DNA from: Candidatus Thalassarchaeaceae archaeon
Lineage (GTDB): Archaea > Thermoplasmatota > Poseidoniia > Poseidoniales > Thalassarchaeaceae
Assembly: GCA_023268715.1 (NCBI GenBank)
Contig: JALRLV010000003.1
Span: forward strand, 93,919-157,918
Reading direction: 5' to 3'
DNA: 64,000 nucleotides
Part shown: positions 43,050-53,500 of the stretch, piece by piece
Position numbering within the stretch: position 1 is the first letter of the stretch
Layout of the letters: every line of letters begins with the position of its first letter
Translations under genes and position numbers: made by a program
Notes under the pieces: generated by a model
Seen by the model: only the letters and a program-made list of their open reading frames with translations
What the model was told of the DNA's origin: nothing
The model's database searches: none

Positions 43050-46000
43050 GTGCCCGATGACGAGCGCGATGATGAAGCGATTTTTTGGGAGCGCTTCTTT
43101 GAGCGAATGCAGCCCATAAGGGAGGCTGGAGGGAAGGTAATCCAGAAAGTTGATTCTTCTCCAATAGGTGATGCGGTAGACTACGTAGATTCCTTGCTAA
43201 ATGCCGGAGCAAAAAGAGGTCACGCAATTGCGCAGAGGCTTACTGAATTTTGGTATTCCGCAATTCTTCGTAGCCCTGGTCTAATTGTTGCTTTGCTTGT
43301 AATAGCAACAGTTTTGGTAGGTCAAAAATCTCTAGATTTCGGGCAACAGATAGACAAAGACGTGGAAATATACCTTCCCGATGACGCTGATTCCACCGAT
43401 TTACTCAAACAGGTCCGGACTCAGTGGTCTACCGATATTATGATTCTCTATGTGCAGACAAATAACGCCATTTACGAGAGGTGCGAATCCGGCCCAGCAG
43501 ATGATGGAGATTATGATTGTAGAGGGACCGAAAACATAACCGATGTTGATATTTTAAAACAGTTATCTTGGTTAGAAGGCGATGACCTAAATTATGGAAA
43601 TGGGGGTTATGGTTCAGGTCTGGATGAACATAAGGATGATCGCGGAGATCTCGACGGAGTCGTGTGGATACTATCTCCTGCACAGGTGATTAAGGAGGCA
43701 AATTCTTCCAGCTATCGCTTCAATTGTGCCGTGGAAAAATACGGGTTACCTACAGGTCAACGAGATGGGTGCTCAATTGCACAATTAAATCCATTCTATG
43801 GATACAGCATTCCGGATAACCAAGATACTCTTGACAATCTAGTTTCTCAAACTGAAAGTTTGTTGTCTTCATTTGTTATGGATACCCAAGACCATCCTTT
43901 ATTGGATGAGAATGGAGATGGCAATTACAACAATGATGGAGATGGGATTTGGGATACAGGAGTGATTATTCTTGGCCTAAAGTATGACATGGAAGGAACT
44001 GATATCCCTGCCAGGCAGGATAATAGAGAAGGGCAGGTGCAAGACCATCAAGCCTTCATCCAGTTCACCAAGCAGCTAATTGAACGAGCTAATTCAGACG
44101 ATTGCGAGATTTGTAATCGTGTTTACAACGGAAATGTAATGTCCTCTTCAGTTAGTACCGAAATACATTCACTTTGGTTAGAAGAGGCAAGAAAGAAAGA
44201 CCCCAATCTTCCATCACGATCACCCGCGTTAGGCGTTACCCCTGAAATGATTTCAGAAGCGAAATCCATAGCCGAAGATCGTCCGGTTCGTAATGCTACC
44301 ACCGTTACCGGACTTACTCCTGTTGTCCAGGATGTTTCGAATGCTATTTATCTAGAATTAGTGACCAAAATGCTTCCTTTAGCAGGGTTATTGGTAGCAA
44401 TTACAATGTTAATTTTGCATCGTAATCCTAAGGTCATAATTATCTGTGGTTTACCAATTGCAATGAGTTTAGCAATTACATTTGGAACCACCGTGATTGC
44501 GGATATTCCTTTGACTCCGATGATTATTTCGGCAGGCCCAATCCTAGTCGGTTTAGGAGTGGATTATTCCTTACACTTTACCAACAGAATTGAAGAGAAT
44601 CGCAAAGAGTTACTTGAGGAACGTCTAGAAGAGTCTTGGAAAAGACAACGCGATGGATTCGCCTCAACGGAATTAGACCCTTGGGACCCTGTAATTAGCC
44701 TAACTGCAACTGTTAGAGCTGCTCAAACCACAGGCCATGCGATATTCCTATCGGCCATCACAACGATAATCGGATTCAGTGTTTTAACCTGGCAATATCT
44801 TGTGCCAATACATCCGATGAGGACTGTCGGAGTAACCTTAGTATTGGGCATTTCTATTACCTTCCTACTATCTATGGTAATGGTGCCTGCATTGGTTCAT
44901 ATCTTCAGATATAGAAAGACGGATATTGGGTTTGAAATGCCTACTTTGCAAACTCTTCTAATTTCATCTTTAGTGGCTATTACAGCAGGAACGTTGCTCT
45001 ACATTCAAGGGACTACAACAGTTGGTAATGCAATATTCTTCGGCTGTTTCTTCGGTGGTACAATCCTTCTTGCTTTTGAATCTGATATTTGGATGAAAAT
45101 AGCGGAAGTGCCAGTAAAGACAACCCTTGTTGTTCTACTTGTTGCAATGATTTCTACCGCTGGTGGCGTGGCAATCCTTGAGGAAGAGATGGGTAAGCCG
45201 CTTACTGGTTCCTCAGATGAAGTTCCTCCAAATATACCGAGTTATGATGCATTAAGGGAATACAGTTTCGTTTTCCAAGGTGGACAAACGAATATGTTCA
45301 TCGTTGACGCGGAGGTTAGAGGTTCAGTTAATTCAACAGCACCAATCCGAGATTTACCTATTCTCGATGCTATCGATCATATGCAGGAAAAGAAAATCAA
45401 TAACGTCCCACAAACATCTAGTATCAGCCTAGTCAACGTCCTGAAAGCGATCCACGTTGACGTTAACTTAACCGATCCGGTAACGGGAATTAGTCTGGAA
45501 GTCTACGATAGGAGTCTCTGGGAATTACTCCATGATGAGTGCTGGGATGAATCAACCAATCCATTCCGTCCCGAATGTTTGCCATATATTGTCAGTAGTA
45601 GAGAAGACATGGTCAATATCGCTCTTGATACATTGAGCCCTGAAATCCGTAGTATGCTGATGAATGCCGACCAAGATACATGTGGAGGTTCAACCCCCTG
45701 TGAAACCAAAACACTCGTCTACGTTACTCAACCATACATCAATTTGCAAGATGCAACCCCTCTTAGAAATGCTATTGACGATCACCTTGATGGAGATGGT
45801 AATTGTCCTGATGCTCTTTCATGCTCGGCTTTTGGAATTGAAGGCGTAATCAATTCAAAGCTAACAGGCGGTTTGCCTGTGAGTATTGATATTAACGAAG
45901 GAATCCAAAAGGCGCAGAGTGAAACTACAATCGCAACAATGCTTATTCTACTAATTACTATGATGATCTTATTCCGCTCGCCTAGATTAGCCATATTCAC

Positions 46001-46463
46001 GATGGCAGCAGTTGCTGTTGTTGTATTATGGCAGCCATTATTGATGCGACAAGGTTCAGTCAATGTCAACTTCTTCACTGCCATGGTCGGCACACTCGTC
46101 TTTGGAATCGGGGTAGATGATTCAATACACATAATTGACAGAATCAAAGACGAAGGTGAAACTCCTGCTGGAATAGTCAAATCTGTTTCAAGAACAGGTC
46201 AAACAATTTTTGAAACCACTACAACAACTTGTGCGGGGCTTTCTGCAGGATTATTCGTAGAAATACCAGGATTGCAAAATTTCTTCATATTGATGATGTC
46301 ACTTCTAATTCTCGCACTAATTACCTCAAGCATCTTGTTACCAAGTTTCATCGTAGCATGGCATGAATTACGTTCGAGATTGCTGGGAAGAGGGCCTTGG
46401 TTGGATTACGAGGATAGTGGGGCTCTGGAAGCATCCAGTGTGCTTGAGGCCACCTTAGAATAG
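43050..46463 (+). CDS. Large RND/MMPL-superfamily membrane protein
   Basis: 1,137 residues from GTG at 43050. An amphipathic cytoplasmic N-terminus (about 1-70) precedes helix 1 (about 75-95). A large outside domain (to about 430) includes DENGDGNYNNDGDGIWD, an Asp/Asn-rich loop like a calcium site. Six helices carry LVGLGVDYSLHFTNRIEE, and a second half carries VFGIGVDDSIHIIDRIKD, the paired RND charge-relay motifs. It is larger than its 34.8 kb relative. Export of lipids or other hydrophobic compounds is inferred from the family only. The second motif has Asp-Asp-Ser in place of Asp-Tyr-Ser. Confidence 0.9.
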   Translation: MPDDERDDEAIFWERFFERMQPIREAGGKVIQKVDSSPIGDAVDYVDSLLNAGAKRGHAIAQRLTEFWYSAILRSPGLIVALLVIATVLVGQKSLDFGQQIDKDVEIYLPDDADSTDLLKQVRTQWSTDIMILYVQTNNAIYERCESGPADDGDYDCRGTENITDVDILKQLSWLEGDDLNYGNGGYGSGLDEHKDDRGDLDGVVWILSPAQVIKEANSSSYRFNCAVEKYGLPTGQRDGCSIAQLNPFYGYSIPDNQDTLDNLVSQTESLLSSFVMDTQDHPLLDENGDGNYNNDGDGIWDTGVIILGLKYDMEGTDIPARQDNREGQVQDHQAFIQFTKQLIERANSDDCEICNRVYNGNVMSSSVSTEIHSLWLEEARKKDPNLPSRSPALGVTPEMISEAKSIAEDRPVRNATTVTGLTPVVQDVSNAIYLELVTKMLPLAGLLVAITMLILHRNPKVIIICGLPIAMSLAITFGTTVIADIPLTPMIISAGPILVGLGVDYSLHFTNRIEENRKELLEERLEESWKRQRDGFASTELDPWDPVISLTATVRAAQTTGHAIFLSAITTIIGFSVLTWQYLVPIHPMRTVGVTLVLGISITFLLSMVMVPALVHIFRYRKTDIGFEMPTLQTLLISSLVAITAGTLLYIQGTTTVGNAIFFGCFFGGTILLAFESDIWMKIAEVPVKTTLVVLLVAMISTAGGVAILEEEMGKPLTGSSDEVPPNIPSYDALREYSFVFQGGQTNMFIVDAEVRGSVNSTAPIRDLPILDAIDHMQEKKINNVPQTSSISLVNVLKAIHVDVNLTDPVTGISLEVYDRSLWELLHDECWDESTNPFRPECLPYIVSSREDMVNIALDTLSPEIRSMLMNADQDTCGGSTPCETKTLVYVTQPYINLQDATPLRNAIDDHLDGDGNCPDALSCSAFGIEGVINSKLTGGLPVSIDINEGIQKAQSETTIATMLILLITMMILFRSPRLAIFTMAAVAVVVLWQPLLMRQGSVNVNFFTAMVGTLVFGIGVDDSIHIIDRIKDEGETPAGIVKSVSRTGQTIFETTTTTCAGLSAGLFVEIPGLQNFFILMMSLLILALITSSILLPSFIVAWHELRSRLLGRGPWLDYEDSGALEASSVLEATLE

Positions 46464-46489
46464 CCTTGTTTTCACTGGTTATTGTAAAG

Positions 46490-46787
46490 TGAGGGTGCAG
46501 GGAGTAAGCCCCTTTCTGTTCACCTTTCAGCTGGTCGCATTCAACTATGCATCCTACCCGGCCCTGTCGATGCACTACGGGCCTGCTTGGACTTGCTCCA
46601 GCGGGGTTGCTCGTTCCAGCCGCGGTCAGGAAATCTCACCCTTTCGGGATCATCGTGCGCCTGGCGCGGGACGTTTCTGTTGCAGAGCCGGCCCTCCCGG
46701 ACCTCCGGCTTGCACCGGACCGCTTGCATCTTGGAGAGGGGACTTTCCTCAGTGTCTGGCACTGTCAGCGACCCTCCTGCTCCCTCA
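46490..46787 (-). ncRNA. rnpB: RNase P RNA, archaeal
   Basis: The catalytic RNA of RNase P, which trims tRNA 5' ends. On the minus strand the ends pair as helix P1: TGAGGGAGCAGG (46776-46787) with CCTGCACCCTCA (46490-46501), one A-A mismatch. Near the 5' side, GAGGAAAGTCC (46740-46750) is the universal CR-I. Near the 3' side, ACAGAAAGGGGCTTA (46505-46519) is the CR-V sequence that pairs with it to form P4. The length of 298 bases and a marked rise in GC over the neighbours fit. ORFs in this interval are shadows. Confidence 0.94.
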
Positions 46788-46880
46788 TCCTATCGGTATG
46801 GCACCGACGAATGAACCCAACGGTTTGCAATTGTTGTTAATTTTGACCTAATTTATTGTCTTCTTGGAAGGGTAAGCATC

Positions 46881-47609
46881 ATGGCTGTCTATCATCTGCA
46901 CCGCCATGTGAGCGACGTTGAGGCGCTAAAGCAGCAAGCCGGAATCGCGGCTTGCGATTTTGTCAAAGACGGCATGAAAATAGGCCTTGGCACAGGTTCT
47001 ACTGTTCGTTACACGGTGTTAGAATTAGGTCGCAGAATGCAAGAAGAAGGTCTCTCCGTAGTCGGGGTCCCAACCAGCGAAGCAACTAGAGAACTGGCAG
47101 AGAACCTAAACATCCCCCTAATGCCCCTATCAGAAGCTGGAGTTTTAGATTTGATAATTGATGGCGCGGATGAATTTGATTCCGATTTCGCTTTAATCAA
47201 AGGCGGAGGTGGAGCATTGACTCGCGAAAAGATAGTCGCGCAGTCTAGTAAAGCTATGGTGGTGGTTGCTGACGACAGGAAACAAGTTGAAATCCTTGGT
47301 GATTTTGACCTACCTATCGAAGTATTACCATTTGAATGGAAGCGAACCGCAGATAGGGTTGCCGAGATTTGTCTTGGGCCTGTTGTCAGAAGAGGTGGAG
47401 ATGAGCCATTCATTAGCGATAATGGAGGTTACATCCTAGACTGTTCATTTGGCTCAACGATTACTAATCCAAATGAATTAGAATCCTCTTTATTGGAAAT
47501 TGCTGGAGTTGTCGAAGTTGGCTTGTTTGTTGATATCTGCGATGCGGTTGTAATGGCCGCGAGTGGTGGAGTAGTGACTCTTGTCAAGCAAGGCGGCAGA
47601 TTAGCCTGA
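46881..47609 (+). CDS. rpiA: Ribose-5-phosphate isomerase A
   Basis: Interconverts ribose-5-phosphate and ribulose-5-phosphate. The 242-residue protein has GLGTGSTVRYTVLEL (phosphate-binding), PTSEATRELA, DLIIDGADEFD with the catalytic Asp residues, KGGGGALTREKIVA with the catalytic Lys/Glu region, and an ASGGVVTLVK end. ATG at 46881, preceded by GGAAGGG. An AATTTATT at about 46851-46858 is a plausible TATA box. It supplies ribose for nucleotides, fitting the purine and riboflavin genes nearby. Confidence 0.95.
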   Translation: MAVYHLHRHVSDVEALKQQAGIAACDFVKDGMKIGLGTGSTVRYTVLELGRRMQEEGLSVVGVPTSEATRELAENLNIPLMPLSEAGVLDLIIDGADEFDSDFALIKGGGGALTREKIVAQSSKAMVVVADDRKQVEILGDFDLPIEVLPFEWKRTADRVAEICLGPVVRRGGDEPFISDNGGYILDCSFGSTITNPNELESSLLEIAGVVEVGLFVDICDAVVMAASGGVVTLVKQGGRLA

Positions 47610-47658
47610 TATTCTTCCAGACCGTTCCGATTAAAGAGGGGTGCCAAGTCGGCGGGCT

Positions 47659-47735
47659 GGGTCTGTAGCTTAGTCAGGTAGAGCACCCGGCTCTTAACCG
47701 GGCGGTCGCGGGTTCGAACCCCGTCAGACCCGCCA
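47659..47735 (+). tRNA. tRNA-Lys (anticodon CTT)
   Basis: Acceptor GGGTCTG (47659-47665) pairs with CAGACCC (47725-47731). The anticodon stem CCCGG/CCGGG encloses CTCTTAA with CTT. The T loop is TTCGAAC. Discriminator G is at 47732, and the CCA end is encoded at 47733-47735. No intron. Confidence 0.97.
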
Positions 47736-47773
47736 AATCCAATCAGGCTAAGGCTTCGTTTGATATGTGGATG

Positions 47774-47792
47774 CCCCGCCCAAGGGCCGGGG
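47774..47792 (+). promoter_or_regulatory. GC-rich hairpin just upstream of asnS
   Basis: CCCCG (47774-47778) and CGGGG (47788-47792) flank CCCAAGGGC, which can pair further. The right arm includes the G-rich ribosome-binding candidate, 5 bases before the asnS ATG. Confidence 0.3.
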
Positions 47793-47797
47793 TTAGT

Positions 47798-49126
47798 ATG
47801 ACCAAAGAGACTTGGATAGGAGATGTTCGAGCCGGAAAACATGACGGTTCGAAGGTTGAGTTGAAAGGGTGGGTTCACCGTTCCAGAGGTTCTAACAAAA
47901 TTCGTTTCGTTGTCCTTAGGGACTCTACAGGAACCGTTCAATGTGTTGTCAAAAGGGACCTTATTGGAGACGAAGCTTTTGATGCGGTAAAGGATGCACT
48001 TATCGAATCCAGCCTAATTATTCGTGGAAACGTCGAAGCAACCGACCGAGAACACGGTCACGAGATTCAGGTTTCAGATTTACAGGTTGTGGGGCCAGTC
48101 AATCCAGAAAACCCATTTCCAATTACAGAATCGGCTATGGAACAAGCCGATGGTGGAGAAACGGAATTCCTACTTGACAACCGACACCTCTACCTTAGAA
48201 CTAGTCGAATGACTACTATGCTGAAGATGCGTTCCACAGTATTCGGCGCCATCCATTCCTATTTCCGAGATCGAGACTTTACAGAATATCAAGCACCGAA
48301 CTTCGTTGCCGGTGCCGTGGAAGGTGGAAGCACCTTATTCGAGGTGCCATACTTTGGACGCAAGGCATACTTGACCCAATCTTGGCAACTATATGCCGAG
48401 GCCGCAATGCCTGCATTGGAGCGCCTCTACACAATGGCGCCCTCATTCCGTGCAGAAAAATCTAGGACACGCCGCCACCTGACTGAATTTTGGCATGCTG
48501 AGATGGAAATCGCTTGGGCTTCAAATGATGATGTGATGGTCCATGGTGAAGGCGTGGTTCGCAACATAGCACGTACTTTGTTAGATGAGCATTCAGATGA
48601 TTTGGCAAACATTGGTAGAGATTTGGATTTAATTTCCAGGTATGCGGACAATCCATACCCTCGAATGCGTTACGACGAGGCTGTTGAAACGCTTCAAGGA
48701 ATGGATGTGGATATTGAATGGGGCCAAGATTTAGACTACTCCAAGGAAAAGGTATTGACTCAAGATTTCGAAATCCCTCACTTCCTAACTCATTATCCTA
48801 GAATTGCCAAGCCATTCTATCATCGCCCAGATCCCGAGGACACCAATTATGTCCTTTGTCATGATTTGTTAGCACCAGAAGGATATGGTGAAATTATTGG
48901 TGGAGGGGAGCGAACTTGGTCTGAGCCGGAAATTCTCGATAGAATCGATGAAGAAGGTAATGACAGAGAGGCGTATGAATTCTATATCGACATTCGTCGT
49001 TATGGAGGGGTTCCACACGGTGGATTTGGACTTGGAGTCGACCGTGTATGTGCTTGGCTGACTGGTGCTGATCACATCCGTGAAGTCATTCCATTTCCTC
49101 GAGACAGCCGTCGAGTAACGCCATAA
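47798..49126 (+). CDS. asnS: Asparaginyl-tRNA synthetase
   Basis: A class IIb synthetase of 442 residues. The N-terminal OB fold (VELKGWVHRSRGSNKIRFVVLRD) binds the anticodon. The catalytic domain carries GAVEGGSTLFEVPYFGRKAYLTQS and motif 2, APSFRAEKSRTRRHLTEFWH, both typical of AsnRS rather than AspRS, and the C-terminal motif 3 GFGLGVDRVCAWLTG. ATG at 47798. It follows tRNA-Lys by 62 bases. Its presence indicates direct Asn-tRNA charging in addition to, or instead of, the amidotransferase route. Confidence 0.93.
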   Translation: MTKETWIGDVRAGKHDGSKVELKGWVHRSRGSNKIRFVVLRDSTGTVQCVVKRDLIGDEAFDAVKDALIESSLIIRGNVEATDREHGHEIQVSDLQVVGPVNPENPFPITESAMEQADGGETEFLLDNRHLYLRTSRMTTMLKMRSTVFGAIHSYFRDRDFTEYQAPNFVAGAVEGGSTLFEVPYFGRKAYLTQSWQLYAEAAMPALERLYTMAPSFRAEKSRTRRHLTEFWHAEMEIAWASNDDVMVHGEGVVRNIARTLLDEHSDDLANIGRDLDLISRYADNPYPRMRYDEAVETLQGMDVDIEWGQDLDYSKEKVLTQDFEIPHFLTHYPRIAKPFYHRPDPEDTNYVLCHDLLAPEGYGEIIGGGERTWSEPEILDRIDEEGNDREAYEFYIDIRRYGGVPHGGFGLGVDRVCAWLTGADHIREVIPFPRDSRRVTP

Positions 49127-49127
49127 C

Positions 49128-49144
49128 CGACACCTACGGTGTCG
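49128..49144. terminator. Perfect hairpin directly after asnS
   Basis: CGACACC (49128-49134) and GGTGTCG (49138-49144) are separated by TAC and begin one base after the asnS stop. It could end the asnS transcript or belong to the promoter of the acyl-CoA dehydrogenase gene at 49192. Confidence 0.4.
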
Positions 49145-49191
49145 TAGGGTAATTTGCTAAAACTCATACCACAGGTCTTGCTCGCCGAGGT

Positions 49192-50403
49192 ATGGCCGAG
49201 TGGGAGACTATCGATCTTGCAAACCCTACCGAAGAGCACAGAATGCTACGAGAGATGGTCCGCGATTTTGTTCGTGAAGAGGTTGAACCGCAAGCATTGG
49301 AATACGACCGCGAAGAGAAATTCAACCTAGATTTGTTTCGAAAATTAGGCGAATATGGATTGCTCGGTATTTCTGTTCCAGCTGAGTATGGTGGCTCTGG
49401 AATGGATGCTACTTCAGTCGCAATAATTAACGAAGAATTGAGTTACTCCGATCCTGCTTTTTGTCTTGCTTATCTAGCCCATTCACAATTGATGGTAAAC
49501 AATCTCGCCTTCAATGGAACAGAGGAACAGAAGGCAAGAATTTTGCCCAAGGTCTGCAGTGGAGAATGGGTCGGTTGTATGGCGATGAGTGAGCCAGGAT
49601 ATGGAACTGATGTTCTAGGAATGCAGACCACTGCTCAACAGAATGCAGACGGAGACTGGGTAATTAACGGTCGAAAAATGTGGATTACAAATGGCTCGAT
49701 TGACGAGGAAGGAACTCCCGCAGATGTTTGTTGGTTGTATGCAAGGACCGGAACGGATTCTAAGGGTCGTGCTGAAATTACTACCTTCCTAGTGGAAAAG
49801 GACATGCCAGGGTTCAGCGTAGGTCAGAAAATCTACGATAAATCAGGTATGAGGGCTTCGAATACAGCAGAATTGGTTTTCGATGATTGTGTTGTTCCGG
49901 CTGAAAACATTGTAGGTTCGCCAGGCGAATCTATGATTCACATGATGCGCAATTTAGAGTTGGAAAGAATAGGACTCGCAGCAATGGGATTAGGAATAGC
50001 CCGAAGGTCACTGGCTGCAATGAATCAATACGCTAGTGAGAGGGAAGCATTTGGCCAAGAAATCAGAGATTTTGGACAGATCCAGAGACATATTGGGGAA
50101 TCATGGGCTGAATATCGTGCAATGCGTGCTTACATCTATGATACTGCGAGAAACACAGACCTCTCAAAGTCAGGCAATAGATTAGACACAGATGGTGTCA
50201 AATTGTTTGGTACCACAGCTGCAAAGAATATCGCCGATCGAGCAATCCAGGTCATGGGTGGTTACGGCTATGTCGGTGAATACACTGTTGAGAGACTTTG
50301 GAGAGATGCAAAGCTCCTCGAAATTGGTGGTGGTACTTTGGAATCTCATCAGAAAAACATCACTCGAGATTTGGCTCGAATGCCAGAAAAAATCGAAGAG
50401 TGA
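49192..50403 (+). CDS. Acyl-CoA dehydrogenase, isovaleryl-CoA dehydrogenase-like
   Basis: A 403-residue FAD flavoenzyme introducing a double bond next to the thioester. Flavin and substrate motifs are clear (CMAMSEPGYGTDV, WITNGS, QVMGGYGYVGEY). The usual catalytic Glu of short- and medium-chain enzymes (IYEGT) is replaced by IGGGT. Instead LELERIGLAAMGLG aligns with the isovaleryl-CoA dehydrogenase helix whose Glu (254 in the human enzyme) is the base. This points to branched-chain acyl-CoA from leucine. ATG at 49192. tRNA-Gln and a giant subtilase gene follow. Confidence 0.92.
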   Translation: MAEWETIDLANPTEEHRMLREMVRDFVREEVEPQALEYDREEKFNLDLFRKLGEYGLLGISVPAEYGGSGMDATSVAIINEELSYSDPAFCLAYLAHSQLMVNNLAFNGTEEQKARILPKVCSGEWVGCMAMSEPGYGTDVLGMQTTAQQNADGDWVINGRKMWITNGSIDEEGTPADVCWLYARTGTDSKGRAEITTFLVEKDMPGFSVGQKIYDKSGMRASNTAELVFDDCVVPAENIVGSPGESMIHMMRNLELERIGLAAMGLGIARRSLAAMNQYASEREAFGQEIRDFGQIQRHIGESWAEYRAMRAYIYDTARNTDLSKSGNRLDTDGVKLFGTTAAKNIADRAIQVMGGYGYVGEYTVERLWRDAKLLEIGGGTLESHQKNITRDLARMPEKIEE

Positions 50404-50417
50404 ACCCTCTTGATTGG

Positions 50418-50493
50418 TGGTAGTCCCGCCCGGATTTGAACCAGGGTCCCCAGGACCAAAACCTGAGATGATGGACCGCTACACTACGGGACT
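50418..50493 (-). tRNA. tRNA-Gln (anticodon TTG)
   Basis: Minus-strand cloverleaf. Acceptor AGTCCCG (50487-50493) pairs with CGGGACT (50422-50428). The anticodon loop TTTTGGT carries TTG, and the T loop is TTCAAAT. Discriminator A is at 50421, and CCA is encoded at 50418-50420. Confidence 0.95.
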
Positions 50494-50580
50494 ATGGCCC
50501 CGCGTGCTAGTGTGACCGCTTTGGACTTGACGGGCCGTGAAACCGCAGACTACAATAGAGTTCGGGGTGCCAAAGGGAAC

Positions 50581-53500
50581 ATGCGCCAGCGTCTTGCGAT
50601 GTCGTTGGTTATGTTGATGTTGACATCTATGATGTCATATGGGATAGTCGATAGTCAGAACCATGGGGCTGAGTATTATCCCAGCGTAAACTCAGAAACA
50701 AGAGAATTCATTCAAGATTCAAGAGATGTTTATGTCAATCCAAACCCTTGGATAGAACCTAGCCTTTGGGACCGAGTTTATTCTGGGCAAGAGGAAATTC
50801 GTGTGACAGTAATCAGTCATTCGTTGAGAGAACTAAATGCATGGCAACATAAACACGGACAAATTGAAACTCAAACAGCTGCATTCGATGGCCAACAATT
50901 AGTGGTGACCGACTCACCGGATGGCGTAATCGATCATCGGACATTTTGGTTAGACTCAGATATGTTTCACAAATTACCAGGAGTTGCAGGAATAATCGGT
51001 ATTTTAGACGCTGAAAACTCACCAGAACCATACGACACAAATCCACTAAGTGATGGAGAAAACCAACCCGCTTCTGTTAGATCAGGAGAAATACACGGGG
51101 CAACTGATGCATGGGATAGAGGCTATTCTGGCGAAGGCATAATCGTTGCAGTGGCAGATACTGGAATTGACTTCGCCCATCCTGATTTGGATGGCACTCA
51201 GGCTAGAATTCAGGATGGCAACCAACACGATGGGTGGCCGATGATGTTCGACCATAACTCGATGTATTACTGGCTAGTTAATGGTGAAGCATATCCAGAT
51301 AGAAACACTTGGTATGCGGATACGTCGACACTCGATTACGACAACGATTCTGATGGTATTTTGGACAACTCAGGTCACATCATTTCAGGTCTCCCTAGCT
51401 CGACTTCAGGAGTCTATCACTTAGGTGAACATCCAGACTCTACTTTGAGAAGTCAAATGGGAGGAGATGTGCCGATTTTAGTCATCGATTCTGTCAGTAA
51501 CGGAACATATGATATTGTCATCCCTGACATCAATCGTAATGGTAATTTTAGCGATGATGAATGGATGGTAAAGGGGAATGAAACCGCCGGCTTGGATGAA
51601 GATGGAGATGGAATTAGGGATGTTTCTGCTGGTTTGTTATATTGGATATCCGATGGAGTAAATGGCGTACCATATGGATCGGTATACTCTGCAAGGCATG
51701 GTTATTCCGACCGCATTGCTGGTGCAGGTAACCTCACATTGTTTATGCTTGATTCTGGCAATCATGGAACGTTGTGCGCCTCTGCAGTAGCGGCTCAAGC
51801 TCAAGTAAATAATGGGGCAGTTCTAGGAATGGCTCCCAATGCTACAATCGCCAGTATTGGTAATCACTACTCCGGAGGTCATTCTCTTGACGGTTGGAGG
51901 TGGATAGCGGAAGGAAACGACGGAGATCCCAGCACTTGGGATGACCAACCTCACATCGGTTCGTTCTCATTTGGTTATTCTGGTATTGACGACTCAGGTG
52001 CAGATTCATATTCTCTTTACCTCGATTGGTTAACTCGCATTTACAATAATCAGACACATTACGCGGTTGCAATTGGAAATGGAGGGCACGGCTACGGTAC
52101 TGTGAAAGTACCAGGCGCGGCACAAGGAATATTCTCGGTTGGAGCATTTTCAAGCCGTTCAAATATGCTATGGGGGCAAAGTGCACCATGGAACAATCGT
52201 GGCCCTAATATCGTTGGTAGGATGGATCCAGATATCGTTGCAGTGGGTTGGTCTGCAACCGGTGATATACCCCTCAATACACGCAATAATGGCAATTCAG
52301 CAACCACTACTTGGGGCGGAACCAGTCTCGCTACGCCAATCGCAGCGGGTCTGATGGCCGTGGTTGAGGAGGCTTGGCTGATCAATCGCGGAGATTTTCC
52401 TAAATCTCAGGAATTTAGGGACTTTGTTTTAGCTACCGCAGACGACAGGGGTTACGATCCATTTGTTCAAGGAGGTGGATGGTTCAATGCAAGTAGGGCA
52501 ACCGCAACCCTAGATGGAGAAAACGGAACTTGGTCAGTAACTCCAAGTCAATGGATGACTGGTACCTTTCAAGGTGAACATCGAGATGCAAATATCAACG
52601 TGATTTATCCAGGTGAATCTCAGACAGTACCGCTTGAATTAACCAATCATGGAGAAAGTCCGATTGATTTTCTTATTTCTCCTGTTAAACACGAAGCACT
52701 GGCTCACGAGGTAGGCCAGTGGCTCAGTATTGGTGATGGTAGTAGCGGCGGGGAAAACAACACCTGGGACGGGTATCAAAGCAATAGGCCCGACTTATTA
52801 ATTCCGATACATGTCAATAATACGAGCTATCAATTGCCTGCTCAAACTAATCTTGTAAGAGGAAGAGCGGTCATTGAATACGCAGCTTTTGATGGTGATT
52901 TAGATCGTTCGTCAAATGAACGAATTGAACTTACGCTATATCGTTGGAGTGACGATGATGGAGATGGAATTTGGGTTGGTGACGAAGATAATGATTCAAT
53001 GGTAGATGAGGTGGATTGGACAGAATCCTCTGAATTCGATGCCTATGGCACATGGTATCACCATGGTCCCCAAGCAGAATTCCGAGTAGGATTACCATTC
53101 GAAGACATGCAAGATGGCTTATTTTTAGGCGTTTCAAGAAAGGACTCATCTTCCTCAGGTTTGGAAAATGTAAGCATAGAATGGGATTGGACAGCCTTCG
53201 GACCGGTAAGTGACAATTGGATTAGCCCTCGTCCAACAGGACAGGGAGCGCCTACTTTTTGGACAATATTACCTAACTCAACAACCACCTACAATTTCAC
53301 AGTAAACGTGCCTTTAGATGCAGAACCGGGGCTATATCAACATGGTTTGGTAATCAGTAGCTTTGAATTTGGCAATTTGTCATCACCCTTACATCAGTGG
53401 ACTCTACCAGTTATCACCAACGTACCCTATACAGCACCTATCGACATTATAGCTCGCCCGTTGGATGGAAATGTATCGAATCAGACCTTGTACGATGAAT

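Noticed and set aside
46489..46851. Several overlapping ORFs of 70-120 codons on both strands
   Set aside because: They fall inside the RNase P RNA, have Arg/Ser/Pro-rich low-complexity translations and no ribosome-binding site.
47798..49126. Aspartyl-tRNA synthetase
   Set aside because: Motif 2 region and the VPYFGRKAYLTQSWQ segment match AsnRS; archaeal AspRS has a different pattern.
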